Shown here piece after piece: positions 33,803-44,341 of a stretch of DNA of 64,000 nt; within the stretch, counting starts at the first letter, position 1; each line of letters begins with the position of its first letter. The stretch comes from Closterium sp. Naga37s-1. Lineage: Eukaryota > Streptophyta > Zygnematophyceae > Desmidiales > Closteriaceae. Under the pieces are notes generated by a model. The model was not told where the DNA came from. It did not search any database and saw nothing but the letters and a program-made list of their open reading frames with translations. The position numbers were made by a program, and so were the translations under genes. The stretch is taken from NCBI GenBank assembly GCA_947471745.1, contig CANJKZ010000169.1:4118501-4182500 (forward strand). The letters are read 5' to 3'.

Positions 33803-33928
33803 TGAGAAACTGAACGAGAATGAATTGACTAAGGGAAAGTTGGGTACAAATGCAAACCCTAGAAAAACTGTACCCCATATGTGCTACCCCACTATAGCCT
33901 ACAGTAGCTATGTCATATAAATCTGACA
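33803..33928 (-). repeat. copia-D 3' LTR
   Basis: TGAGAAACTGAACG...AATCTGACA; two differences from the 5' copy by eye (CCACTATAG versus CCGCTATAG; CATATAAATC versus CATTTAAATC). Confidence 0.93.
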
Positions 33929-34135
33929 CACCCCCATAGGCAAAGTGGGGGAGAACAAGGGGTCACAAGACCAGTCAAGCAAAGCAAAGCAAGCTCAGGG
34001 TGGATCACAAAGTCACCACACATTCCGAGCACAAGTTCAAGGCCACAAGGCCAGTTCACATGCAGGATTACATATATATATAAGGCTAGACAAGCAAGAG
34101 CATGTGTATACATATATGCAACAGTACAAACAAGG

Positions 34136-36121
34136 TCAAGGGGTGAGCAAGTGAGGCAAGGTAGGCACAAGACCCAGCTGAGTACAGAAGCGCTGATGAT
34201 CACAAGGCGCAAGTGCCTTGGTGAAGATATCAGCAGTGTTGGCCTGAGAGGCCACGTACGCAAGCCGCAGCTGACCACGCTGCTGTAGCTCACGAGCAAG
34301 GAAGTAGCGGAGAGCAATGTGCTTCGTTCTGTGCTCCAGTCTCTGCTCTCGACACAAGGCCAGCATGGCCTTGTTGTCTACGTACAGCACTGGAGGAGAA
34401 CGAGGCGGCTCTCCGAGGTCAGTCAGCAGGTAGGTGAGCCAGCGAAGCTCCTGTGCAGCCATGGCCCCGGCGTAGATCTCAGCCTCACAACTGGAGCCGA
34501 CAACAGAAGACGAGCGGGTAGCCCGCCACGAAACAGAGCCGGAACCAAGGCTGAAGGTGTAACCCTGTGACGACCGCTGTGTAGCCTGGTCGTCAGCCCA
34601 AGAAGCGTCTGCGTGCCCAGTGAGGACCACTGGACTCTGCCCTCCAAGCACAAGCCCCATGCCCGATGTACTGCACAAGTAGCGCAACACCCTCTTCGCT
34701 GCAGCCATGTGCTCCGGTCTGTGTCTCCCAGGAGCAACATAGCGTGCGAGAATGCTAAGAGGGTATGCAAGGTCAGGTCGTGTGCAGGTCATCAGGTACA
34801 TGAGGCAGCCAACAAGCTCTGGGTATGGGCCACTCGACTCTACGGACTCATCCGAAGGCAGAGCTGAGAGCGAGTGGCGAGTAGGCAGAGGAGTGGCCTG
34901 AGGCGAGGAGTACGTGAAGCCGAAGCGCTGAAGGACCTGCTGCACCATGTGTGACTGAGTCAGGGTAATGGTGCGGCGTGCTCTGTCCCGGGTGATCTGC
35001 AAGCCAAGGTAGCTGCGCAGTTCACCCAGGTCTGTGCACGTGTGTCTCTTCTGCAGCTCGGACTTCACGTGGGCGAGTCCAGCAGTGTCAGCTGTGGCAA
35101 AGACCAAGTCGTCGACGTACACGAGGATGTAGAACGGCGGCAAAGAAGTGTCGGTGCGCAGAAACAGCGACGGGTCGGCAGTAGAGGGAGCAAACCCAAG
35201 AGCCGCAAGTGTAGTCCTCAGTGTGTCGTGCCACTCACGCGGTGCCTGGCGGAGACCGTAGACTGGCCGTCGGAGGCTCCACTGGGTGCCAGGAGGAAAA
35301 GACCCAGTGAAGCCAGGTGGGCGACGCAGCCAGATCTCCTCGTGCAGGCTGCCCTGCAAGAAAGCAGTGCTGAAGTCAAGAGAGTGCAGCTCGTAGTCGC
35401 GGTGAGCAGCTATGTGCAGCAGTACCCGAAGAGTGGTCATCTTCGGGGTGGGAGAGAAGGTCTGAAAGTAGTCAACTCCCTGCCGCTGACTGAAGCCACG
35501 AGCCACGTAACGCGCCTTGAAGACAGGCGGAGAACCCGGCGGTCGCTTCACCCTGAAAATCCACATGCCACTGACGATGTTCGCCCCAGGTGGGGGAACC
35601 TCGTCAACGTAGGTGCCTGTGGACTTCCAGGAAGCCATCTCTGTGTCCATAGCTGCCTGCCACTGAGAGGAGTAGGGACCCTCTATCGCCTCCGCGTAAG
35701 AGCGCGGAGTCGGGATGTCAAGTGCATCCGGGTCTCCCTCAGGGGTAAGCAGTACGGACACGAGATGAGGTGAAGTAGCAGCCAAACACTGGAACTCCTC
35801 CTGCCTGTCCTCAAGGACGTCCGTGCCAAGGGCACACTCACCCCCGACGGACGGAGGACAGACAGACTCAGACTCATCGACAAGACTAGCAGCGTAGTCT
35901 AGACGACAGCGAGCAGCAAAGTCGACGAGCTCAGCAACTAGGGCAGACGCAGCAGTGGACTCAAAGGAAGGGTCAGTGACGACAGTAGCAAGGAGACGCG
36001 TGACAGTAGGACTGGCAGCACGAAGAGAGTCCGACTCCGGGTCGGGAAGAGCAGGAAGAGAGGACTCAGGAGGAGAAGGCAAAGGGGCACGCAGAGGAGC
36101 AGTGGACGGACGCAGAGACAT
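34136..36121 (-). CDS. copia-D reverse transcriptase and RNase H
   Basis: Minus-strand open frame of 661 residues from MSLRPSTAPLRAP; it is the continuation of the upstream Gag-pol frame after one amber codon. RT: WQAAMDTEMASWKSTGTY, FKARYVARGFSQRQGVDY, LHSLDFSTAFLQGSL (motif A) and YILVYVDDLVFA (motif C). RNase H: LTGHADASWADD, SSCEAEIYAGAMA, LYVDNKAMLAL and the C-terminal HIALRYFLAREL. Ends at TGA in LLTP-stop. All catalytic residues that I can identify are present. RT converts element RNA to cDNA and RNase H removes the template. Confidence 0.9.
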   Translation of the reverse strand: MSLRPSTAPLRAPLPSPPESSLPALPDPESDSLRAASPTVTRLLATVVTDPSFESTAASALVAELVDFAARCRLDYAASLVDESESVCPPSVGGECALGTDVLEDRQEEFQCLAATSPHLVSVLLTPEGDPDALDIPTPRSYAEAIEGPYSSQWQAAMDTEMASWKSTGTYVDEVPPPGANIVSGMWIFRVKRPPGSPPVFKARYVARGFSQRQGVDYFQTFSPTPKMTTLRVLLHIAAHRDYELHSLDFSTAFLQGSLHEEIWLRRPPGFTGSFPPGTQWSLRRPVYGLRQAPREWHDTLRTTLAALGFAPSTADPSLFLRTDTSLPPFYILVYVDDLVFATADTAGLAHVKSELQKRHTCTDLGELRSYLGLQITRDRARRTITLTQSHMVQQVLQRFGFTYSSPQATPLPTRHSLSALPSDESVESSGPYPELVGCLMYLMTCTRPDLAYPLSILARYVAPGRHRPEHMAAAKRVLRYLCSTSGMGLVLGGQSPVVLTGHADASWADDQATQRSSQGYTFSLGSGSVSWRATRSSSVVGSSCEAEIYAGAMAAQELRWLTYLLTDLGEPPRSPPVLYVDNKAMLALCREQRLEHRTKHIALRYFLARELQQRGQLRLAYVASQANTADIFTKALAPCDHQRFCTQLGLVPTLPHLLTP

Positions 36122-36289
36122 CCGGTGCGTGCCAGGGACAAGAGGAGGACGCTGACGCGAACCACGACCACTAGTGCGAGCAGGACGGACAGGCGACGCA
36201 GGGCGAGACGCAGGCTCACGACGCTCAGCAAGACCTCCAGTAGGACCAGTGTAGGGAGAAGGAGCGGGCAGTGGGGAGGCCGGCTGTAA

Positions 36290-39200
36290 CTATAACTGTG
36301 ACGGGACAGGCTGTGGACACTCTAAGGGAGGAGGAGGACCAGTAGAAGGCGGGAGACCAAGAACCTGCTGAAGGAGCGGAACGAAGTACGGCCGAGGCCG
36401 CGCGGCGACTCCAGACACAGCAGGGACAGCACCAGTACCCCCAGCGGCAGCACCAGCGCCAGCAGCACCTCCATCTCCAGTACCTCCAGCAGCACCAGTA
36501 GCACCCCCAGCAGGACCGCCTCCAGGACCGACAGCAGTAGCCTCAGCATCAACACCCTCAGCAGCTCCAGCTCCAGTCGTACCCGCAGGCCCAGCAGCTC
36601 CAGTACTCCCAGTACGAGCACCTCCGGGACCCGCGGCACCAGCACCCTCAGCAGCCGAAGAACCTCCAGCTCCAGCAGCACGCCTCCAGCGCCGGGCAAA
36701 CCACTCGCGCAGCTCCTGTGGAGAGAGTGGCTCCCGCCGAGACGAAGCACCCGGAGAACCTCCAGGCTCAGTACCACCAGACGCCACACGAGCAGGCCCA
36801 GCTCCCTCAGGCTCCGCACCCCCAGGCTCAGCACCTCCAGGCGTAGCACCCCCAGGCTCAGCACCCCCAGGCTCAGCACCCCCAGGCTCAGCACCCCCAG
36901 TAGTAGCACCCCCAGGCTCAGCACCCCCAGGCGTAGCACCCACACGCTCAGCACCCCCAGAGTCAGCACCCCCAGGCTCAGCACCCTCAGCAGCACCAGA
37001 GTCACCAGTAACCTCGACAGGCTCGACTGCGTCTACCTGGGACACACCTGAAGGGGCAGGACCCTGAGGGGGGAGGGGGTCTACCGGGGGGGGACCTGGC
37101 ACAAGGAAGAGCGGTGGCGGGGGGAGGGACGGAGTGCGGTAGGGGAAGAGGCGGTAGTAGGGGACCGACTCGTCAAACGTGACGTCCTGGGAGGACAGAA
37201 CACGGCGAGAGGTGGGGTGGTAGAACTGCCACCCTGGCGCGTTAGGGGGGAAGCCAAGGAAGACGCAAGGAGCAGCACGAGGGGACAGCTTGTCCGCAGA
37301 CAAGTCGCGGACAAACGCCCGAGATCCCCAGACACGGAACGCAGACGCATCGCCAACCTTCCCCGTCCACAGCAAAGCTGGGGAGGTCTCCGGCATGGAG
37401 ACCCTGGGCTGAAGGTTGATCTGATGCGCCGCGTACCGAACCGCAAACGGCCACAGAAAATGGGGGGCAGCCGCATGCATCATGGACGTACGGGCGACGT
37501 CCATGACCATGCCAATGCGGCGCTCAGCAATCCCATTTTGCTGTGGAGAGTCCGGAAGCGTGAAGGTCTGGCGGATGCCTTGTGCACGACAGTAGGCTCG
37601 CAGAAGGCCAGAGGAGAACTCTCCACCTCTGTCAGAGTGCAGACGCAGAACAGGAAAGTCCGAGCCGAAGCTCTGCCTGAGCTGGAGACGAGCTGCGCGG
37701 ATCCAGTCGATCAACACCTCAGTGACATCACCCTTGCTGCGCAAGGGGAAGACTGTGGTGTAACGCGAGTAGTCGTCAACCACCAGCAGGAAGTAGCGCT
37801 CGTGACCCTGTCCACGGACGCGGGCCGGGCCCCACACGTCCATGTGAAGCGTCTGCAGCGGGGCCTCTGTCGGAGGAAACTGGGAGGAGTGAGGGGCAGC
37901 ACGCTGCCGCCCCTCGACACAGGGGACGCAGGTAGGGCCAGGCCCCGGAGGAAGGGGAGGGAGGGACCGGGGAAGACCAGAGACAAGGACACGGGAGGCC
38001 ATGCCTCGGAGACGAAGCAGGGAGGGGTGACCAAGGCGGTGGTGCCAGAGGAGAGTCTCGTGGGACAGGAGGCGACACGAACAGGGGGCAGACTCAGGAC
38101 CAGACCTGGACGCTGCAGCAAACACCTGACCCGACGCAGCTACCTGACCAGACGTAGTGACTGGAGGAGACGCAGTGGTCAGTGTGTACAGGCTCGACCC
38201 CGGCCGACGTGTAAACGTGGCCAGGTGTCGGCCTGTCCGAGCGTCCGTGCAGTGGGTCACCCGCTGACTCGCAGGAGTGAACTGGTGAACCCTCGCATCC
38301 TGTAGGTCAGCACCACTCACCAAGTTCGTAGAGAACGAGGGGAGGTAAAGACCAGACAGGGTGCCAGAGGGGGCCGCCGGACACGGGAGGACAGTGGAGA
38401 AGTGAGCAAGGACAGGACCCCCAGAGGGGTCTGCCAGAGAGACTGCAACTGGCCGGCCAAGCGGCGTGAGTGTGGTGCGGTCTCGAAAGAAGGAGCGAGA
38501 AGCCCCCGAGTCAAGGGTGAAGGTGTGGGAGGCCGAAGCCGACGCAGTACCTGAGAGAGCAGACTCACCAGCACCTGAGGGAGCAGACGCACGAGCACCT
38601 AGAGCAGCAGCCTCGCTAGCACCTAGAGCAGCAGCCTCACCAGTACCTAGAGCAGCAGTCTCAATGCCCGGGTCGGGCGGAAAACACCGGTAACAGTCAC
38701 CCTCATCACTAATAGTCACAGCATACATGGCAGCAAGAATAGCATCAAAGTCAAGGTCAAAGACAGCTACACCCGCCCTAGACAGCTCGCCCCAGCGGGG
38801 GATCTCAGTGGCCTCAGGGAACTGGTGACACCAAGCGTCTGTCAGGCGGCCAAAGCAGCGCTGGGTGGAGTGCGCACCCCCGCACTGCTCACCCGCGCGG
38901 TCGCCGGTGCGTAGGACGTAGGTGCACGGACCAGTACCCCCACCCCGCTGGCGTGCAGCGTACCACTCACGGAGCTGCTGAGGGGGGGGGATGTTACGAG
39001 TGCGCTGCTGCCGCTGCTGCTGCTGCTGCTGGCGCTGACCACCACCGGAGCCGACCCTCTGCGCAGCGCCACCCCGACCAGCTCCACCTCCTCCGCCGCC
39101 GCCTCCTCCACCGCCGCCACCTCCGCCACCTCCGCTCCCACCGCCACCGCCGCCGCCGCCTCCGCCTCCGCCTCCACTGCCGCCACCGACACCTCCACCC

Positions 39201-40075
39201 CCGCCACCACTCCCACCACCACCCCCACCCCCTCCACTGCCTCCACCGCCACCTCCGCCACCCCCGCCAGCCCCTCCAGCACCCTTGCCCCCCTTGCCCT
39301 TGCCGGTGCGGCGTCTCCCGCTCAAGGCAGACGCAGCGCCGACCGACTCGAAACCAACGAGGTCGGCCGCAGCAGCAGAGGCAACAGAGGGCAAAAGGGG
39401 GGAGGGGGAACACCCCTCAAAGACGGGGGTGCGAGGGTCACCACGAGAGGCTCCTACAGCGACTATGCTCTTCTCTGCTGCTAGGAGGGCCTTCTCGAGG
39501 AGGTCAACGGTGAGAGTGGTGGGGCAAACTGAGAGGAAGTGGTCTCTGACTACGCGAAGGGAGTCAGGGAGCCGGGTGACAATGTAGTAGAGGGTGATGT
39601 ACATGGGGGGGGGGTTCTTGGCGCAGAATTCAGCAGGAAGCGCAGCGCGGTAGCGAGTGTCACTAGTGCGGAGGTGCGTAATGAGGTCAGCGACTGTGGG
39701 AAAGGCAGCAAGGTCAGGGAAGAGGTACGGTAGCATGAGGCGGCTCAGTGCAGCAGTGGCAGGGGAGGAGTAGCGCGCAACTACAGCGTCGTACAAGGTC
39801 TGAGCACTCTTGTACTGGCTAAAGTGCGCACACTCAGAGGTAGGCAGGTGGCGACGCACAGCAAGACGTGCAGCAGCATCGCGTGTGGCCCACTGTGAGC
39901 AAACAGTGGCGTCGGCATCAGCAGCAGGGGCAGGAGAGGCACCAGAGGTGAGGTCAAAGAGGGAGAGACCGTCTGCCCTATCGCACTGTAGGAAAAGCTG
40001 CAGGTCATCTACCCAGACGTCAAAGTCAATGGCCCGACCCTCAGCGTCAAAAGCGAGGACACTAGGGGTAGCCAT
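36290..40075 (-). CDS. copia-D Gag, protease and integrase (1261 residues to an amber codon)
   Basis: ATG at 40075 (MATPSVLAFDAEGRAIDF). Order: UBN2-type Gag domain (residues 1-230), Gly-rich spacer, Gln-rich stretch, non-canonical cysteine module CTYVLRTGDRAGEQC plus GGAHSTQRC (CX13CX3HX4C), protease LDSGASRSFF, pre-integrase WHHRLGHPSLLRLRG, and integrase DVWGP, LHSDRGGEFSS, SPQQNGIAERR with D, D and E intact. Then a linker with repeated GGAEPGGAEPGG. A TAG at 36290-36292 ends the frame; the next codons continue in frame into the RT region, and the related copies have Gln/Leu-rich sequence here, so a C-to-T change is likely. Whether readthrough occurs is unknown. Confidence 0.9.
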   Translation of the reverse strand: MATPSVLAFDAEGRAIDFDVWVDDLQLFLQCDRADGLSLFDLTSGASPAPAADADATVCSQWATRDAAARLAVRRHLPTSECAHFSQYKSAQTLYDAVVARYSSPATAALSRLMLPYLFPDLAAFPTVADLITHLRTSDTRYRAALPAEFCAKNPPPMYITLYYIVTRLPDSLRVVRDHFLSVCPTTLTVDLLEKALLAAEKSIVAVGASRGDPRTPVFEGCSPSPLLPSVASAAAADLVGFESVGAASALSGRRRTGKGKGGKGAGGAGGGGGGGGGGSGGGGGGGGSGGGGGGVGGGSGGGGGGGGGGGGGSGGGGGGGGGGGGGGGGGAGRGGAAQRVGSGGGQRQQQQQQRQQRTRNIPPPQQLREWYAARQRGGGTGPCTYVLRTGDRAGEQCGGAHSTQRCFGRLTDAWCHQFPEATEIPRWGELSRAGVAVFDLDFDAILAAMYAVTISDEGDCYRCFPPDPGIETAALGTGEAAALGASEAAALGARASAPSGAGESALSGTASASASHTFTLDSGASRSFFRDRTTLTPLGRPVAVSLADPSGGPVLAHFSTVLPCPAAPSGTLSGLYLPSFSTNLVSGADLQDARVHQFTPASQRVTHCTDARTGRHLATFTRRPGSSLYTLTTASPPVTTSGQVAASGQVFAAASRSGPESAPCSCRLLSHETLLWHHRLGHPSLLRLRGMASRVLVSGLPRSLPPLPPGPGPTCVPCVEGRQRAAPHSSQFPPTEAPLQTLHMDVWGPARVRGQGHERYFLLVVDDYSRYTTVFPLRSKGDVTEVLIDWIRAARLQLRQSFGSDFPVLRLHSDRGGEFSSGLLRAYCRAQGIRQTFTLPDSPQQNGIAERRIGMVMDVARTSMMHAAAPHFLWPFAVRYAAHQINLQPRVSMPETSPALLWTGKVGDASAFRVWGSRAFVRDLSADKLSPRAAPCVFLGFPPNAPGWQFYHPTSRRVLSSQDVTFDESVPYYRLFPYRTPSLPPPPLFLVPGPPPVDPLPPQGPAPSGVSQVDAVEPVEVTGDSGAAEGAEPGGADSGGAERVGATPGGAEPGGATTGGAEPGGAEPGGAEPGGATPGGAEPGGAEPEGAGPARVASGGTEPGGSPGASSRREPLSPQELREWFARRWRRAAGAGGSSAAEGAGAAGPGGARTGSTGAAGPAGTTGAGAAEGVDAEATAVGPGGGPAGGATGAAGGTGDGGAAGAGAAAGGTGAVPAVSGVAARPRPYFVPLLQQVLGLPPSTGPPPPLECPQPVPSQL

Positions 40076-40079
40076 GACA

Positions 40080-40900
40080 GCAGTAGACTAGCAGCGCGAA
40101 CAGTAGGGTAAGGGCAGTGCAGTGACAGAGGCGCTGCTCGTACCGGACAGGGCGGCTCGGGCGGCTCGGCGGCTCGGCGGCTCGGCAACTCGGCGGCTCG
40201 GGCGGCTCGGCGGTACGGCGGCTCGGCAGCAACTGCGGCTCGGTGACTCGGCGGCTCGGGCGGCTCGGCGGTACGGCGGCTCGGCAGCAACTGCAGCTCG
40301 GCGACCCGGCGGCTCGGGCGGCTCAGGTGGCGCGGCGGCTCGGGCGGCTCGGGTGGATCGGGCGGCTCGGCAGTAGCTCGGCGGCGCCGGCGGCTCGGTG
40401 GTGACGGCGGGGCCGCGTGGGGACGGCGGCGGGGCCGGGTGGAGCGGCGGCGGGGCCAGGTGGAGCGGCGTCGGGGCCGGGTGGAGCGGCGTCGGGGCCA
40501 GTAGAGGCGGCGCCGGGGCCGCAAGGGCAGCTCCGGGGCCGCAGGGGTAGGCGACGGGGCCAGCAGAGGCGGCGCCGAGGCAGGGAAGGGCGGCGCCGGG
40601 GCCGCAGGGGTAGGCGACGGGGCCGCTAGGGCGGCTAGGAGGGGGGGGGTCGCGAGGGCGGCTTGAAGAGGCCGCGAGGGCGGCTAGAAAGGGCCGCGAG
40701 GGCAGCGTGAAAGGGCCGCGAGGGCGGCGCGACGCGAAGGAGCCGCGAGGGCGGCGGATCGGGGCCGCAAGGGCGGCGCGACGTGGCCGCTAGGGCGGCG
40801 CGACGTGAAGGGGCCGCGAGGGCGACGCGACGGGGCCGCAAGCGCGACGCGACGGGGCCGCTAAGGCGGCGCGACAGGGTCGAGAGAGGGGAGCGCGACT
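40080..40900 (-). repeat. copia-D GC-rich leader repeats
   Basis: Degenerate tandem units GGCGGCTCGG (40150-40410), GGGGCCGGGTGGAGCGGC (40405-40520) and GGGCCGCGAGGGCGGC (40640-40870), lying between PBS and Gag. Confidence 0.88.
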
Positions 40901-40987
40901 CGGGCAGTGTAGAGCGCGCTCCGGGCAGGAAAAAAAAAGGTGGTGGGCCCTAGGAACAGTTCCCACAGGGGAACCTGCTCGATACCA

Positions 40988-41113
40988 TGAGAAACTGAAC
41001 GAGAATGAATTGACTAAGGGAAAGTTGGGTACAAATGCAAACCCTAGAAAAACTGTACCCCATATGTGCTACCCCGCTATAGCCTACAGTAGCTATGTCA
41101 TTTAAATCTGACA
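40988..41113 (-). repeat. copia-D 5' LTR
   Basis: 126 bp, preceded on the plus strand by the PBS complement GCTCGATACCA. Confidence 0.93.
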
Positions 41114-41118
41114 GCTTG

Positions 41119-41241
41119 TAGTGCACATTTGGCATCGTCGAAGCGCGCTAAACGCCCTTCTCCAACTAAAAAAACCGTGGGTTGGAGCTCATTTCCCTCC
41201 ACCCACGTTTCTCTATTTCCAACGGCTCACTCAACTTTTCC
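41119..41241 (+). repeat. split direct repeat A2, right part
   Basis: TAGTGCACATTTGGCATCG... to CGGCTCACTCAACTTTT, matching A1 8434-8541 apart from a short insertion (GTGGGTTGGAGCT) near 41180. 41242-41380, between A2 and B2, is unique element sequence. Confidence 0.85.
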
Positions 41242-41380
41242 ACCACCCACCCCAGCATTGACGGCCTACTACGGCCGTTTGGACACGATACATCTTAGCT
41301 TGTATTCTCTGCATGTACTACCTTGTGTTAGAACTCGATGGATATGTTGTAATATGCCATTTGCAATGAAAACGATGCCT

Positions 41381-41433
41381 TTGCAATGAGGACGATGCCA
41401 AATGATAAAAACAAGAAAGCAAGCTTTCTCAAT
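41381..41433 (+). repeat. split direct repeat B2, right end of the DIRS/PAT element
   Basis: TTGCAATGAGGACGATGCC...AAGCTTTCTCAAT; the counterpart of B1. A partial extra copy (TTTGCAATGAAAACGATGCC) precedes it at 41360. Confidence 0.85.
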
Positions 41434-41805
41434 TGAGTCGTTAATTAACACGAAAACAACGAGGCAACCAATGACTCCAGCATTGAATGAAGATAACTAT
41501 CCATGTACCGTATATAAAATAGAAATCTGAAACACTACGTGAACCTGATAAAATGTATTGTTCCATTGCCACTCTTTTTGCAGGTTATGTGTATTCCATT
41601 CAAACGCATGCTTGCGGTTACCGAGTATATCACATGAAGTGTACCAGTACCCTTTGAGGCGTTATACCAACTATTATAAGATATGCTTCCTAGATCTTCG
41701 AAGGATTTGGGACCGAATTTCGGATGAAATACCGCACAAGACAAGGCACGACAGTGCACAATCGCCTTCAACCGTCTACTGGTCCTTCATCGCCGGATTT
41801 TGTTA
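41434..41805. other. unique intergenic sequence
   Basis: No recognisable gene, repeat or RNA; right chromosomal flank of the DIRS element. Confidence 0.4.
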
Positions 41806-42370
41806 GGGCGTGTCTGAAGTGAATTTCGACGTTTGCCGACGAAACTTTCTTCGACGTTCCTTGACGAAACTCGACATCCGTTTTCAGCTGTGTTCACTTC
41901 AGACACCCACACGACAAAATAACCCACACGTGCCATAGGAACACTGTTATAAGTTGCCCATGAAAATTCGACGTGGAATTAACAGAATCATTCATGTAAC
42001 TCAATTGTTTGCAATCTCGCGAATTTCGCTTAGCATAGATTGTTGCTGGTAACACCGGATATTCTACTGTCACATTGCCAGCGAAATTTCTCTAGCACGT
42101 GTCGCTCTCGTCTTAGTTCTTATTCACGTGTGTTTGCCACAGATATGCAGACATGGCGTGTCGAAGAATTGTTTTTGAAACACTCACTGACTACAGTGAC
42201 TCAAACAGCTGCCCGGTATCACTGTTCGACATCCCTCGACATGTGCACGAACGTCGAGTTTCGTCGAGGGATGTCAGGCTGCACTTCAGACACCAACACG
42301 CGTGGGTCCCACGGATGAGTTTCGTCGACGAAATTTGACGAAACTCGACGTTTGCACTTCAGACACGCCC
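41806..42370. mobile_element. PIF/Harbinger-type MITE (565 bp)
   Basis: Perfect 16-bp terminal inverted repeats GGGCGTGTCTGAAGTG (41806-41821) and its complement (42355-42370), flanked by a 3-bp TTA duplication (41803-41805 and 42371-42373). TIR starting GGG with TTA target is the Harbinger/Tourist signature. It has no transposase. Internal copies of the terminus (CACTTCAGACACC at about 41894 and 42279) and of TTTCGTCGACGAAA-like palindromes suggest internal duplication or nested derivatives. Confidence 0.85.
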
Positions 42371-42373
42371 TTA

Positions 42374-44341
42374 GTGGGGAAAACAAACTCCTAAAAATCA
42401 CGTGCACAAGCACATGCGTTTGAAACGCCTCACCTACACTTGCCATGATCTAGAATGAGGAGACCCGTTTCGCGAAGGGTCGCCATCCGACTGCAGCACT
42501 GTCGCGAGAAACATGCCGCTTCGCCAGCTTTCGTAAACTTTCTGCTCCGTACAGCAGACTAGGAAACTACTGTGAATGAGCGTTTCTTGCAGTTACACTG
42601 TACGCGGGTTTGAAGAAAAGTCCGTCAGAACGCGTACAACCTCACCTCGGTATCCCCTGCTGCGCAACTCACAACACCGCGCTTTTATTTACTGTATGCT
42701 TAAATTATCGCTGTACACACTCAAAAGGCTCATTCGGACTGGGAGTGTGCGGGGGAGGAAGTGAGCTTCCTTTTTGGTTGTGCTTTGAGTTTCGGAATTT
42801 GTGGTGGCGGCGTTCCAGTTTGAATCCAATTGGCCATACCAGTACTTCAAACACATTTTCCTAAAATAGAAGTATGCAAAGGAATTTACAAACGTAGGGA
42901 GCTCTGGCATTACAGCCAAGAAGGTGTGGTTGGGAAAGAATTGTACTATGCATACTTGTGACTGAGGGACCACTTGTTTCTAAGAATTGATGACCACCAG
43001 ATCTCCAAATCCCCTCTTCGAACAAACCCTAGAAAGCCTCGATGCCCTAGAACCATATCCCAAACTTCCGGGCATTTGAAATGGATCGCTGGAATTAGTA
43101 ACTGGGTGTGGTACTGTACATGTATCTTCTTCTTGGGACCCACTCCAGCACCTTGAGCCTGGGCTCTCTCAACTCAACTCATCACAGACTTCGCGCTCAT
43201 GGTTTCCAGCTCACTGCTTGGCCTACAAGCTTTCCAGCTCAATCATCCAGCTCGATCCAGCTCGCTGCATCATAACTCGCATGGGGTGAGCCGTTGACCG
43301 CTGCCAGCGCACGTAGAAACTAGATCCGAATCTCATTATTCGGTGCAGCATACAGCTATCCGCATCGTCTGGATGTCAGACTGTTTAGTACAGTGTACTT
43401 ACCTGTAATGCGATTTGCGTTGCGAGGTACAGAACGGACTGGATGCGACGAGATAGTGGGGGCCACGACATCATATGATCATACGCCTTGTGTGGTTCCC
43501 ACGCGATGGCGGTTAACTGCCGTCAAAAACTGGAACTGTACGCGAGGGAGACTGTCACAGCTCGATGGCGCTTGCCTTGTGAGCCGCCAGACGCATTACA
43601 CGATGGCCGGATGGCGCCGCGATGGCAGCAACGCGGTGGATTACGACGCAGTCGTGCTGTCCGCTGCTTGTTACGATTTGATTCGGCCCAGATTCTCACT
43701 GCTCGTTCCATGCAAACGCCTTTCCCGCGCTCCTCCTCACTCTCAGAGGCTCCCTCTCACTCGCCTCTCTCTCTCTAACTCTCCACGCGCTCATGTCGGC
43801 GCCGCGAGTGGGTGGGTGTTTCGTGCGATCCTTCCGATCAGATCGGTCGAGTTCTGATTACGCTAGTAGTAACGTTCCTCTGATGACCATTTCTCAAGAG
43901 ACGTTTCTTTCTTCACCAGATCCTCATTTCCCGGCCTCCATCGTCAACGGATCCTCCTCCATTGTTAACGAATCCCCAGCTAGTATCTTCCTCATCAAGA
44001 AGCTACTTGTTCCAATCAATACTTAGCAATCACATCTGCGGCTGACTTTTGGAGTGTAAACTTTTACGTGCCGCCTTACATCGCCGCCCGCCCGCGGCCC
44101 TGCCATTCAACGCCATCCAAGACTCGTTCACAACCCATCATCCGCGGCCCGCCAGACACAGTCGACTTTAAAGACGTCTCTAAACGCCATTCAACGCCAT
44201 CCAAGACTCCGAGCCTTAAAAAAACCCCGTCTGCGGACCATTGAGACATTAAACGCCAACTCGCAGCCATCGTTCAACGTCCTCAGCCTGAGGGTAAACC
44301 TTATGCCTACAAAGGCCCCTCTCACAAATCTCTTACCAATC
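42374..44341. other. upstream region of bHLH-1, partly duplicated upstream of bHLH-2
   Basis: No gene of its own. Short blocks match the region before bHLH-2: around 42495-42540 versus 56480-56525 (CAGCACTGTCGCGAGA, TTCGCCAGCTTTC), 43286-43330 versus 56910-56950 (GTTGACCG, TGCCAGCGCAC), and 43500-43520 versus 57058-57075 (GATGGCGGTT). This indicates that the promoter region was copied with the gene. Confidence 0.5.

Larger units (their letters stand above)
33803..41113 (-). mobile_element. copia-D: Ty1/copia element, minus strand, closest to intact
   Basis: 126-bp LTRs at 33803-33928 and 40988-41113, TG..CA ends, perfect target duplication GCTTG (33798-33802 and 41114-41118). The uninterrupted target is visible in A1 at about 8430 (GAAGCTGCTTGTAGTGCAC), a natural empty site. 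PBS (minus strand TGGTATCGAGCAGG, 40974-40987), GC-rich leader, Gag-protease-integrase, RT-RNase H, PPT (33929-33940). The whole polyprotein lies in one frame with a single TAG. Confidence 0.94.
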
